DNA of 64,000 bases. Source: Candida dubliniensis CD36 (lineage: Eukaryota > Ascomycota > Pichiomycetes > Serinales > Debaryomycetaceae). Positions 21,017-32,800 of the stretch are shown here, one piece after another. Position 1 is the first letter of the stretch. Every line of letters begins with the position of its first letter. Where the stretch lies: the NCBI RefSeq assembly GCF_000026945.1, contig NC_012862.1, positions 310,001 through 374,000 of the forward strand, given 5' to 3'. Below the pieces are notes generated by a model, which did no database searches, was not told the origin of the DNA, and was given only the letters and a program-made list of their open reading frames with translations. A program made the position numbers and the translations under genes.

Positions 21017-21050
<34 letters not shown>

Positions 21051-22669
21051 GGAGGTGCTGCTCGACTTGTGATTTCAATATATGAAGTAGGCACTAACCC
21101 TTGTCCTTGTGGACCAACAACCGTAGTCCATCCTGACCCATCGTCTTCTTCAACAACAGATAATTGATCGCCTGCAACAATAGTCGTTTCATCTGATCCT
21201 GTGGCAGTATAGTCATAAAGTGTCCTTGCTTGAACTATTGTAGAACCATTGCCAGCAGTACCACCCGATACTGTGGATGCAATACTCTTATTACGACGCA
21301 AATCAAAAATTCCACTATGCAAAGAAGTACTTGTTTTCACAGGGTTCAATGAATGAACGTCAGATGATGCATCCAGTTGTTTAGTAGTAGTAGTTGCCTC
21401 TCCTACTTGAGACTTTTTATGATTCCCAGTTAAAAATCCAAATCTTGATTTCTTTTCCTTTACCGGAGCAACATATGTCAAATCTTTATCGCCAGCAAAA
21501 TTTTGAATGATTTCAATTTCCACTTCATTTTTAACTCTATTAGTATCTTCTTTCATAAATTTATGTAAAATCGATAATGAACTTTGTAATCCAGTATCAA
21601 ATTTCAAAGTAATGTTTGCATTATCATGTTTTCTTTTAGTAGTACTTTCTTCTAATTTCTGTTTGGCATCAATACAACTTTGTTCAAATTTATAATATTC
21701 ATTTGAAGCAATACTCAATTTTTTCTTCAATTCCGTCAATTCAGGTTCCTTTATAATCAAACTTTCATCATCATGCCAAAAACTACAAGGGATAAAGTAA
21801 AAATCTTGAGGTTCTTTCCAATCCACAGCATTATGTTTAATAAACATTGTAATATCTAATTTTGGATTGTTTTGTTCAATGGTTTGATCAATTGCATGTA
21901 ATTTCTCTTTAATTTTATCAGCAGAATTCCGTTCAATAATCGATGCATTCTTCAATAATTTATTCATTAATTCCACTCTATCTTCATTCAATTCTTGTAA
22001 ATAGTCTAATATTTCCGGAACATCTTGATAATAATATTTATCTTTTAATCTATTGGCAACATTGATCTTTATCAAATATTCATTTTTCCCATTATTCATA
22101 ATAATTTGTTTCTCATCTAATTTCTTTTGATGCTTTTCATTAGGCGCCTTTTCATTTTTATCTCTAGCGGTTTCTGTGGTTTGACATAATGAATCATAGT
22201 GCTTTTTAGCTTTATTCACGTCATCTTCAAATTTACTCTTTTCTTCCACTAAATAATCATTGATTAAATTTGTTAGGTTGAGCACTCTTTCACATTTCCC
22301 TTTCAATGTAATTAAATTATCAGCTATTTTCGATTGAAATTCTCGAGATAAATTGGATTTTTCATCAGCAATAGCTTCTGTTTGTGTCAATAAATCAGTC
22401 CAAAGTACTAAAGAAGCATTTTCTAATGAACCTGGAGTTATAGCTGGTTCTTCTCCCACAGATAAACTGGCAGATAATTTACTTTTTTTATCAAAATATT
22501 TCTTGGTCAATTCTTTTAGTTTCATCAGGTATTCTTTTTCTAAATTTGATCGTTCTTGATAATAATCAGATATATCTTGTAACCAATTTATACCGTTAGT
22601 TACCCATTTTGATGTCAGTTTATAAGAATCTTTTAGTTCATTACCTATTGATATTGTTTCAATTGACAT
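20795..22669 (-). CDS. BZZ1: Bzz1, F-BAR and double-SH3 actin-patch protein
   Basis: This 624-residue protein resembles Bzz1, which binds membrane through its F-BAR dimer and activates Las17/WASP through its SH3 domains at endocytic sites. The F-BAR region covers about residues 5-290, beginning IGNELKDSYKLTSKWVTNGI and continuing with coiled-coil helices to about 380. SH3-1 lies near 483-540 (ARTLYDYTATGSDE to GLVPTSYIEI) and SH3-2 at the C-terminus (LEALYDYTADGDDE to GMFPTSYVKKI). A poly-Gln run from an 11-copy CAA repeat (21018-21050) and a basic APRRGAKK segment link the SH3 domains. It is divergent from APP1, another actin-patch gene. Confidence 0.94.
21018..21050. repeat. TTG/CAA trinucleotide repeat coding poly-Gln in BZZ1
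   Basis: Eleven tandem TTG units on the plus strand encode Gln in the linker between the two SH3 domains. The run is almost pure CAA and thus prone to length change. Confidence 0.9.
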
Positions 22670-23415
22670 ATTGTGTGGTATACATCAAAGTGTTTTGCCC
22701 AAAAAAAAAAAAAAAAAAAATAGGGGTGGCGGATGAAGATTGTTGATATGGAACCAGAAATTTGATCTTACTCGACCATATATAAAAAACTATTACTACT
22801 ATTATTAGTCCCGACATAGGGAACAAAAACTTAAAATTATGTCGCACGACATTTGATTTCTTTTTTTTTGTCTTCTGCAGATTTAATTTCAAGAATTAGC
22901 GACGTATAGTAATACTAATTAGCAACAGAATAGCACTTCCACCAAACCAAGTTAATAAAACCCTGGGCATCAGTCTTAATCTCCAGAAAGATATCGATAA
23001 ATTCAACATATTACTTACTCATTTACCTAGAAAGATCGAATTCTATCAATTGAATTGTGTACTAATCAACTTTTTCTTATTCAGCTTTACGACCGACAGT
23101 ACCGTATATTCAAGGTGACCTAAAAACTTCACCCTTTTTCCTTCCCATACTTTCAATTAGAGATTAAATTTTTATCCTTCCAAAGTGAGTGGTGGTGTCA
23201 AGAAATCATTTTTGAAATTTGCTTCAGGGCTTCTTAATAGTAGATCATTTATTTTTAAACGGAAACGAGTAAAACCACCACATAAGAGATCCAAACTTAG
23301 ATTATTAATTGATATATACAAGGAGTATAAAGCTCTTGGTAATAATATCCCCCTGTCGAGGGTAGGACTATTTAGAATCAAACGTAAAAAGGGTATTAAC
23401 TTTTATAATTCAGAA
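22670..23415. promoter_or_regulatory. Divergent BZZ1/APP1 intergenic region
   Basis: This 746 bp stretch has a long A tract near 22701-22720. An intron-like 3' signal (TACTAAT at 23060-23066, then TTTTTCTTATTCAG ending at 23084) suggests a possible 5'-UTR intron for APP1. From 23161 the APP1 frame is open but has no ATG until 23416. Confidence 0.4.
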
Positions 23416-25329
23416 ATGACAGCACGAGATGAAGGTGCAATCCCCTTGTCGAGACGTCAACGACTTATGGGTCTTGCCAGGAATACAAGAGATAATTATA
23501 TTCCCAAAATCACTGGTTCTGTAAGTTCATTTGCTTCTGGGGCCTCCCGTGCTTTCACCAATACAGATGTGTATGATGAGAATGGACGAATATTATTGCC
23601 CAAAGATTCGACAATTCAACTATTCCCCTCGTATACAAGATACCAGGATGGGAAATATTTTGTTGATGTTCAAGGTTGGGTTTTTACTCCCGGAGTAATG
23701 AATAGAAAGAACAGAGTTGTGTTATCTGTTGTCAAACAAATCATGAAACAAAGAGAAACGTCAAGAGCAGCTTTGAACAGTATAGAAAATGACAGTACAA
23801 TGAAACAAGAAGTGTTCAACCCAGATTCAACAAGTTCAGATGCCGAGTCTATAATATCAGTGGATTCATCACACAGTTCACAAAGTTCGAATGCATCTAT
23901 TAACCCTGATGATGTTATCAAAGAAAGACTATCGAGTTTTTTTGCAAGATCAATACCAAATACAGAGTTGTCGATAACTATTGGATCAGAAAGTAACGTT
24001 GATAAGTTGAAACAGTTATCTATTTCAACTGATGGGTATGGTCATTTTGAAACTACTATTGAAGTGCCGTATAAACCGTCAGTTATTCAAGCATCGTCGA
24101 AATTAGTTGACACTGTATTTGCTTTCCAAGATATTAAGGTTTATTCTAATTCCGGAATTGGGATCATTAGCGATATAGATGATACAGTTAAATTAACCGG
24201 GGTTATTGGAGAGAAGATGGTTCTATTGAGAAACTTGCTAACTAATGAAGTCAGTCTGTGGAATATACCAGCAGTAATTAAATGGTATCAGAATATCTAC
24301 AAAAGAGAAAATGTCAATTTCTTTTACGTTTCCAATTCTCCATGGCAGCTCTTTAATACTATACACGAATATTTTTCATACACTGGGTTGCCTCCTGGGT
24401 CAGTTCATTTAAAAAGGTATAGTGGGAACATAATAGCATCATTATTGGAACCTTCCTCTTCAAGGAAAAGACGAGCTTTGCACAAGATTTTGCAGGATTT
24501 CCCTGATAAGAAATTTGTGTGTATTGGAGACTCGGGTGAACATGATTTGGAGGCATATGTTGATTTGGCTAGAAGCTTCCCTAATCGAATCTTGTCAATC
24601 AACATCCGATATGTAGAAGATTCCTTTTCCGATGATAATGATCAAAAGATTTACAATGAAGTAATAAGGTTAATTACACTTAAGCGAAAGGAAATACCTA
24701 AGACAACAGAAACCTCAAAACCCAGTGTTAACAAACAAATCTCGTCTCCGCCTTCAGATGACCAATTAGAGGATTTGATAGATTTATCTGACACGCCTAT
24801 TAAACAAACACCAAAGAAACTCCCTCCTATGGTTCCAAAAAAACCAACAAAATTAAAAGGACAAAATATGACAAGAAAACCACCACAACCTCCCCCTCCT
24901 CCATCGCGAAATAAGGGCAGTACATTAACCCATTCATACACTGATACGGTCTTGTTATCACCAGATTCTACTACTCTGCAGCAGCAGCTGCAGCAGCTGC
25001 TACCGACTTCACTTCCATCTTCTTCCAACATCGCTTCCGATGGCAACTCCATCAACGAAGAACTACCACCGTTACCACCTAGACGACGAACTTCTCCTAG
25101 CATTAACTCAGCAAACTCCCATGATAGTGAATTGGATAGTATTTGCAATTCTCCTGGGTTTATCGAACTTGAAGAGTACGATCAAAAGGGAGCTAATTGG
25201 ATCAAACGAATTATATCTTCTATTCATCAATTGGAAGGTGTTGATACAAAACTCAATATATTTAAAGATGAAGATGATGCTTTTTTCAAGAATTCTTGTA
25301 TTGAGTTGGACGAATTGAAAAAGAAGTAA
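23416..25329 (+). CDS. APP1: App1-type actin-patch phosphatidate phosphatase
   Basis: From the ATG at 23416 this is a 637-residue protein like App1, a magnesium-dependent phosphatidate phosphatase at cortical actin patches. Segment QRLMGLARNTRDNYIPKIT matches the App1 N-terminus and supports this start; the frame is open 255 bp further upstream but has no ATG there. The catalytic DxDxT motif is at Asp253-Asp255 (SDIDDTVKLTG). Further family motifs are NFFYVSNSPWQLF, LKRYSGNI and CIGDSGEHDLEAY. The C-terminus is proline-rich (RKPPQPPPPPS, LPPLPPRRR), offering SH3 ligands for patch proteins. An in-frame CTG at 24256-24258 lies where the family has Ser before Trp. Confidence 0.9.
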   Translation: MTARDEGAIPLSRRQRLMGLARNTRDNYIPKITGSVSSFASGASRAFTNTDVYDENGRILLPKDSTIQLFPSYTRYQDGKYFVDVQGWVFTPGVMNRKNRVVLSVVKQIMKQRETSRAALNSIENDSTMKQEVFNPDSTSSDAESIISVDSSHSSQSSNASINPDDVIKERLSSFFARSIPNTELSITIGSESNVDKLKQLSISTDGYGHFETTIEVPYKPSVIQASSKLVDTVFAFQDIKVYSNSGIGIISDIDDTVKLTGVIGEKMVLLRNLLTNEVSLWNIPAVIKWYQNIYKRENVNFFYVSNSPWQLFNTIHEYFSYTGLPPGSVHLKRYSGNIIASLLEPSSSRKRRALHKILQDFPDKKFVCIGDSGEHDLEAYVDLARSFPNRILSINIRYVEDSFSDDNDQKIYNEVIRLITLKRKEIPKTTETSKPSVNKQISSPPSDDQLEDLIDLSDTPIKQTPKKLPPMVPKKPTKLKGQNMTRKPPQPPPPPSRNKGSTLTHSYTDTVLLSPDSTTLQQQLQQLLPTSLPSSSNIASDGNSINEELPPLPPRRRTSPSINSANSHDSELDSICNSPGFIELEEYDQKGANWIKRIISSIHQLEGVDTKLNIFKDEDDAFFKNSCIELDELKKK

Positions 25330-25454
25330 ATATCTTTGGTGCAAAAGCTTTTAGAGATGTCAGATAAAACAAAGGGTGGTCTAATACATTAATTGTATAT
25401 CAAATAATGTGTCTATGATGACTTTAACTTAACTATAAAAATATATAGAAATGA

Positions 25455-26516
25455 TTATGCTGTAACTGCGTCTTTATTCTCTAGACTTTCACTTTTATTG
25501 TTCTCTTGTTGATAATACTCTTGAACCTTGGATCCATCACCATAATCTTTGATATTAGGATCTGAATCATCTGGTAAGTTGGATTTGAATTGTGATAAAT
25601 CCCATGTTTCTCCATTATCTTCTTCAGTATAGTATTTATCGGAGAATTTCTCCAAAATGACTTCTCTACCTGTAAGTACTCTTTTACCTTTCTTTTCATC
25701 TTCCTTTCTTTGAGATTCCTTTTTCGAATTCTGCTCTTGTTTCCATTTGGCAAAAGATTCAGCTGTGATTGGTGTGAATTTGCTTTTATCTAATTTACTT
25801 CTTTCCAATTCAAGGAATTCTTCCAAAGTAATTTTAGGTTCGTTTTCTGCCGCTAGTCTTTCCAATTTCTTTTGTTCTTTTGTTTTCAATACGAATCCAG
25901 GAGGCAAAGAATGTTTATATTTACAATCATTACCACCATTAGGACAAGTCCAAAACCAACCGTATTTACCATTTTCAACTGCTTCAATAAAATATTTACA
26001 AACTTTATCTGTGGTGGTTTTTGGATTCCCATGTTTCGATAAAATAACTTTTCTTAATTTTTCTTCATCCCAATTATCCATGGTATCATTTTCCTTTTCT
26101 TCTTGTCTACTATCTGTGTATAAATCCTTTTTGACAACTTTACGTCCAACATTTGGATCATGACTAAATTTACATTTGTTGCCCTTTGTACATAATCCTT
26201 GTTTGAAAAATTCACATAATATCGATTTGGGATCAACACCAAAGGGGACTTTCTGTTGTTGAATACCAAACAAAGCTGCTGCTTCCTTTTTGGCTTCTTC
26301 TTGTGCCTTCTTTTCTTCGGCTTTCCTCTTGGCTTCAGCCTCTTTCTTTTTAGCCAAACCTCCATCAATACCTGCTTTCATTTGGTTGATTTGTTGTTGG
26401 ACTTTTTTCGATTTGTTCTTGTTTTTCAAACCAAAAGATTTATCTTCAGCAGACTTGGCCTTGGCCTTGGCTTTAGACTTATCTGATGGCTGATTACCTT
26501 TCTTTTTTGGTGGCAT
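25455..26516 (-). CDS. TMA46: Tma46/ZC3H15-type ribosome-associated CCCH zinc-finger protein
   Basis: This 353-residue protein matches Tma46 (human ZC3H15/DFRP1), which partners the translational GTPase Rbg1/DRG1 on ribosomes. The N-terminus is Lys/Ala/Glu-rich and helical. Two CCCH fingers follow: C101-C109-C115-H119 ([19 protein letters not shown]) and C173-C191-C198-H202 with the characteristic [32 protein letters not shown] and an acidic C-terminal DFRP-type region complete the family layout. The first ATG matches the family start MPPKK. It converges on APP1, 126 bp away. Confidence 0.93.
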   Translation of the reverse strand: MPPKKKGNQPSDKSKAKAKAKSAEDKSFGLKNKNKSKKVQQQINQMKAGIDGGLAKKKEAEAKRKAEEKKAQEEAKKEAAALFGIQQQKVPFGVDPKSILCEFFKQGLCTKGNKCKFSHDPNVGRKVVKKDLYTDSRQEEKENDTMDNWDEEKLRKVILSKHGNPKTTTDKVCKYFIEAVENGKYGWFWTCPNGGNDCKYKHSLPPGFVLKTKEQKKLERLAAENEPKITLEEFLELERSKLDKSKFTPITAESFAKWKQEQNSKKESQRKEDEKKGKRVLTGREVILEKFSDKYYTEEDNGETWDLSQFKSNLPDDSDPNIKDYGDGSKVQEYYQQENNKSESLENKDAVTA

Positions 26517-26848
26517 TGTTGTAGCTCTTTTATACTTTCAATCAATTATCTCTTCAAATGATGTTTCTGCAAAATATATGAGAATTTAAACGCAAAAGAA
26601 AAACGAAAAATTTTTCTTTCTTCTAAGTTTTTTACTGTTGCTTTTTGTTGTCTGAAGAGAACAAGTCGATTACTTATGTAAGCTCACGTGCGGAAAGGCT
26701 GTCTCTTTCAAACAGGGACAAACTATACAAGTTAAAAATTAGTAAAACTGAAACAACGTTAAGATAATTCATCTGTAACCACATTAAACAAAAGTATAGA
26801 TAAATACATTCATTCATTCACATATGTACAGTCTCTATACACTATCCT
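26517..26848. promoter_or_regulatory. TMA46 promoter / TAO3 3' region
   Basis: This 332 bp stretch carries an RRPE-like palindrome and a CACGTG box ahead of TMA46. The TAO3 3' flank carries CATT repeats near 26805-26820. Confidence 0.5.
26606..26690. promoter_or_regulatory. RRPE-like element and E-box before TMA46
   Basis: GAAAAATTTTTC at 26606-26617 is a perfect palindrome containing the ribosomal RNA processing element core AAAAATTTT, about 90 bp from the TMA46 start. CACGTG at 26685-26690 (flanked GCT and CGG) fits a Cbf1 site. Confidence 0.55.
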
Positions 26849-29800
26849 TTAACGAAATTTTTGAGATATTCTTTTCTTTTCTTTGCCAGAGTTTGGAGTA
26901 GCAGCAGCAGCAGCAACAGTTGCTCCGACAATTTGTATGGGTGAACTAATAACAGGCGCTGTTCCTTTAGGAGAAGCTATGGAAGAAACATGAGAGTTTC
27001 TAAAGCTGTTATTCGTTGATAATTCCGGTGATATATTTGTAGTTGATTCGTTGGGAGAGTTTTGTCTAATGCCCTTTTTTGATCTTTTCTTTGTCCCTAA
27101 TATACCTTCAAATCTGGTAACATTTTCATTTGTATTAGAAGCAAGTTCATGGTCTCCATCATTGTGCGCAACACTTAATGTTGGCGAAGAAATTGCCGTA
27201 GACTGAATTGAAGATGGTGTTTGATCAAGATCGTGGGCATCAAATCCTGAAGATAAAGGCATCTTCGGAGTCGAAAACACTTCGGCTCTGGTCTTGTTAC
27301 TATGTCTGCTACTTCTGAAGGGTATATATGACCGTTTGTTGGAGTGAGTAGAACTGCTGGCTACTTGTGTACCACCAATGGAGTCAGCCAAATTTGCTCT
27401 GAAAGATGTGTTTGATGTTGTTCTGGCCAAACTCCTGTTCAAAATAACCGATGCCTTCTTATCATAAACATTTGGTGCCGATTCCATAGGCATCAACGTG
27501 TCACTTGAATTACTATATTTGGTGTCAACTGAAGCACTATGGACATGGTAACGTGGATGTGCTTGGTTTCTTCTCATGGCCCTATTAGCTACTGCTGGTA
27601 TATGACCGGCTTGCTCAGACTCTTTGGTGAAAAAAGAGTCAAAATCGTCTAAGGCGGCCCAAACATTACTTAACAGTGCCTCTCGGTCCTCGACATTAAC
27701 AGATACACTATCAACAAATTGAGTTTGATCACTAGCTGGTCCATAATACTCTTCCAGGTGAAATTGGATATCACTTCCATCCTCTTCTTGTTCCACATTT
27801 TCATCAACAATATTGTTGACTGTACATGTTGAAAAAACAGCATGCACGTTATTTCTCGTAGTCGCTGCAGTTATTGCCGGCATGGGAATTGACCAACCAC
27901 TCTCATCCGGTATCCCGAATAAAGTGGCAGTATTCTCATATTCTTTCTTCATTGAAGTGCTTCCCAAACTCATTCTTAAAATATCCTTATCTGATTGCGA
28001 TCCAGGTATAATTTCAGCTTCATCTAACACTTGCAACGCCCATTCAGCATAATCTGTGAGTAACAATCTTAATAATGGGGATATCAAGTCAGCCCCAACA
28101 CCAATAAACTCATCTCTTTGAAGATCAACTAATGGGAAAATCAGCTGCAAAAGACCCAATGTCTCTGTTTTCACCCAAGGTATTTTATTGAACAACAACC
28201 CTAAAAGTAGTACCAAAGTTTGTGCCTGATACTCTGGGAAAAATGCATTCTTGATACATGAAATAGACTGATCAAGGAAATCAGACTTAGATCTAAATCG
28301 TCTTTTAGCAAATGAGACCAAAAGTTTTGCTAGTGCTGATTTACCACTATCCTCTGCCAACTGACTTAGAGCCATAGCAGTGTTTTCAATTTCTGGTGTC
28401 ACACTTTCTTCACTTAAATGATGTAAAAATCGTGGCATGTTGGCCAATAATGCAGTCAACACTCTGGAATCGCCCATTCCAATAATCAAACTGTCCTTAT
28501 GAACAATCAACTTATCAAGGAACTTCAAAGTTGGTTCCCAAGACGTTGATGAGCGCAAACCTACCAAAATCACCTGTTGTAAACCCTCAAACTTACCTTC
28601 CCACTTTTGCGGGAATGTTTTCGTCAAACAAGCAACGGTATCTTCTGCATCCAAATCGATCTTAGAAATAAACTTGTTTAAAGTAGACAAAACTTCAATA
28701 AATTCTTGTTCATGAATGGTGCTTAAACAAGCAACGCTAGACCAAAATAATTGAGGAAAATCAATTAACTTCTCTGAGTCAAGCTCAGCTGTTATAGCAT
28801 TCAACGTCATCAATATTTGCATTGCAAACCCTTGAATATCAACAGTTTCATCTGATATAGTGTTGGATAAACGATGCAACATATCCTTCAACATTGACTG
28901 ATCTAAAAACGACAATAATGATCTGAACACTTGAAATGACCTACAAGCAATATGTCTAACAGCACAAGTGGTAGCCCAATGTAATGACACTCTACTCCAA
29001 TCATCTTGTATATTCGGAGCAACAGCAGCAAACATTTTAATGGCACTTCTTATCAACAAATCCATATTTTTTGGTGTTCTTGCACCCCTTTTGTCGTTGT
29101 TTAAATCATCATATACCCATAAGTGCTTAATATGATCGTTTTCTCTAAGTGACAGAACCGTCTCTTGTGCCTTGGGATCATCACGGACTAATGCATGAAT
29201 CAAATGGACTAAAAAAGTTCCTGCCTGTTCCTGAACTATTGGCAAATAATGATCCATCAAAGAAAGTGACACGTGTAATAATAAAGGAAGTTTTTCAATC
29301 ATTAAGTCATTCTTGAGTGTTACTATATCAACCAAAAACACCATGCTTAATTGACCTAATGAAAATATAACATCTTTTTCATTTGTTTGAACAACTTTTT
29401 TGATATCACATACATAGGGATAATCCTTATTGATCGGAACTGGTGATTTATTACCTAATTGAGGTGGAACCATCATTCTAGGTTGTAAATTGTTAATTAG
29501 TTTATCAATAATATAAGCTGGATCAGATCTCGCAAATGCCAAATAATCGATGATCTGTCGTGACTGTTCAACAAATGATGGATTTTTCAGTTCAAGACTG
29601 CTTTGCAACAAGAATTCCACAATTTTGTCAATATTTTGAACATTATTGCTCAAAGAAATCCATAATACTTCTATCTGATTAGACATACTAGAACTGTAAT
29701 TCACCGTGATTTCAAAAAGATTGCTCAACACCATCAATGATGAGTTGTCAAATAATTTTTCATGAATATCTGTATTACTATCTTTTTCAGGTAAAGGATT

Positions 29801-32800
29801 TTCGTAGTTTAATATAACTTGTGAAACCATGGGTACTAATAATGACAAAACAGCTTCTCTTGCAGCAGGAAAAATCAAATTCATATTTTGCGTCAAGTAA
29901 CTGATCCTATTATACAAGCTTTCTGGTTTCATATTTTGAATATCGTTTGAAAGATCAAATAGCACTTTTTTGTAAACAACTGGACTCTTACTGCAAATTG
30001 CTTCGGTGTACCTTTCTAACGATTCAGTTCCTAGGGTCTTTTTTTCAAAATACTTGAGTAAGGCAATTGCAGATTTTCTCACTTCAAAGCTTTCATTTGC
30101 CGCGAATACAGAAGCTAAACAGATAAGTTCATCTTGAACTATTTCAAATTTGTTTTTCGCCATAAATATCTCAACAAACAAACAAAAATAACTTTCCAAA
30201 GACTTTTGGCTGATATAGCATCGTTCAACAACAGCACTAATAATATCTTGAAACTCAAAGTTTTTCTCAATAACATTCCTTAAAGCACAATGGCCTATTT
30301 CCTTTATTTTCTCAACGTCCGATTCCAATAATGCCTGTATCCAATTCAATAAACCTGGAATGTCAAATGAAACAACAGCCAAATTCCCTGGTATTTCTAT
30401 CTTCTTCTTGATTTGACCAGAACATAAAATGGCCATACATTTTAGCGATGCTAGTTGTAGTTTTTTCCGTTCAATTTCAAGTATTGCAAGTGCAGATGGC
30501 CCAGCCTTTTCTGTTTTGATTCGGCCAATTATAGCATTATATCGTTCCTCAGTAACAGCGCTGCTATCACCATAGCCACACCATTCCTTTAAATAATTGA
30601 AACAGGCTACTCTCGCTTCAAATGGTAGCCATTTTTCCAAATCCGACTTTGCTTCAAGTCCAGCATAAACATTTTCTAAAAATCCGCAAAAATAGCGGCG
30701 CAATTTCTGACACTCAAAATTAGTTTGTATCGCCGGCTCCGACAAAAAATTCTTCACATTTTTAACAATGGCTACTAAGTTGGCCACAATTGAATCATCA
30801 GTATATATCAATTCATGCAGGCCAAATTTCTCAGTTAAATTAGCTAGAATATGAACAATTTCAAGTCTGAACGTATCATCTTGAAGATTGCGGGTTTTGA
30901 TATTGGTGTTCCATTCTTCTACCGCCAATGGGATATTCTCCAAAAAACTTTTCAAAATGTTAATATTTATATGGCTCAACCCTACTATGACAGATTCTTT
31001 TACCATTGGTTGCGACAGTCTCAATAAGGGCAATACCATTTTAAATACTGACTTTGCACTGGTGATTTTTTGGTGCTGAATAAACATTTGCAAAGACTTT
31101 TTGCGTCCATGAGTTGGTTGATTTGGAAATGATATTTTTTGATCGTTTGTAGCAGTTAAAGTGGAGCAAGCAAATATAAGATATAATTTCCATTGGTTTA
31201 CTAGTACTTCAGGAGGCACGTTGGTTGGTGATTTGGAAAATAATGACGATGTATAAGATTTATAGCTATCAGAAAACTCCAACACAAACTCGTGCATTTG
31301 AACCAAACAAACACAGACAAGATTACGACACATTGCTACCGGCATGGGGCATCTATCAAAAAATATTTCTAGCACTTTGGGATATAAACGTAGCCAAATT
31401 GCAGAATCTATGCCATATTCAGACTCTGCTAATCTGATCAAGATATTCTTTTTGTTTTTGAGTTTTGTTAATCTTGTACGTTCTGGCACGCTCAATTCCT
31501 TACGGTAAGGTTGGATCAATTCAACAAAATCAAGATCCTCCAAAATATGAACAAGTCTTGTCCCAACATCGGCAGCAAATTTTGAAGAGCTTCTAGAATG
31601 TTGTTTGGTTCCTGAACTAGAATCAGTTGATGAATCGGTTATATTATAAACCGCTTGATCAAATTGTTCAACTAACTTAAGAACTTTAATCCCATAGTAT
31701 CTCGTTTTGGGATTCTGGGAACAAAGGAAAAACAATCCATTTCCCTCTATATCTTCAATGGCAGTAATTATTGTTTTCCACTCAAATTCATCACTAGGGT
31801 TTAATTTCGTTGTATGAGAATCTGACAAATCGGCATTTTTCCGATTGATTTTGTACAAGTTATTTAAAGCATCTCGGTTGTTCAGTTTATCATTTCCGGC
31901 TAAGGCGCCTATTGGCTGGTCTGCCTTTTTCTTTTCAAGCAAATCTTGGAACAGAAGCAACCAACAGTCCAACAATTCAGTATACAATTTTAATAATTTG
32001 GTGAATTGATCCGAATATAAATATTCTGTGTCATAAGTTGGGCCAGTTTTGTCGGAAAAATGGAACGCATGCTTGGCGTAAATAGTCATCAAGGAGGTTG
32101 GGTTTTTTTTAGAGGCTAAATATTTCAATGATTTGATGGAAGTCACTGAAATTCGTGAATCTGGATGGATTGCCCCTCTAATCAATATATCAACAACCTG
32201 TTTAAATGGAATCAAATTCTGATTGTTATCACCAGATGCTCCTACAATTCCCCATGGAATAGCTTCGATTACAGTAGCAAATAATTGTATGTGAACCTCC
32301 TTAGTAGTTTGAGGGGTAGGATCGTAGTTAAAATGAAACCCAAATGATGATTGAGATTTACTTGATCCCAAGGAAAATAAAGAGTTATTTTCATTATTGA
32401 ATCCTGATCCATATTGATTATCTAAAATCCTTAATAACGATACTAAAGTGCGACAGATTTCCTCGTGAGCTGCCAGGTTGGTACTGTTCTTCGAAATGAA
32501 TAAAAATTCATTAACCTTTTTCTTTTGTTCGTTTGGAAATTCTGCTGGAAAGCTGGGTTTGTCGCCAATTTCATAGTCTTTCAATATTGCAAGATAACTT
32601 TTGATAACAATTATGAGTTTTTCGGGGAATGCATTTTCCAATGATGTTCCATTGAAACTCATATTCAAAAGTCTAATTAATACTTGCTCCAACACATAGT
32701 TCAAATGATTGTAGCCCACTATTCTGATTAGTTCGATTAAAGATCCAATTAGGAATAAGTCTGATGATATCCACTGATGTTTCTTACTGGTAGCGTTATT

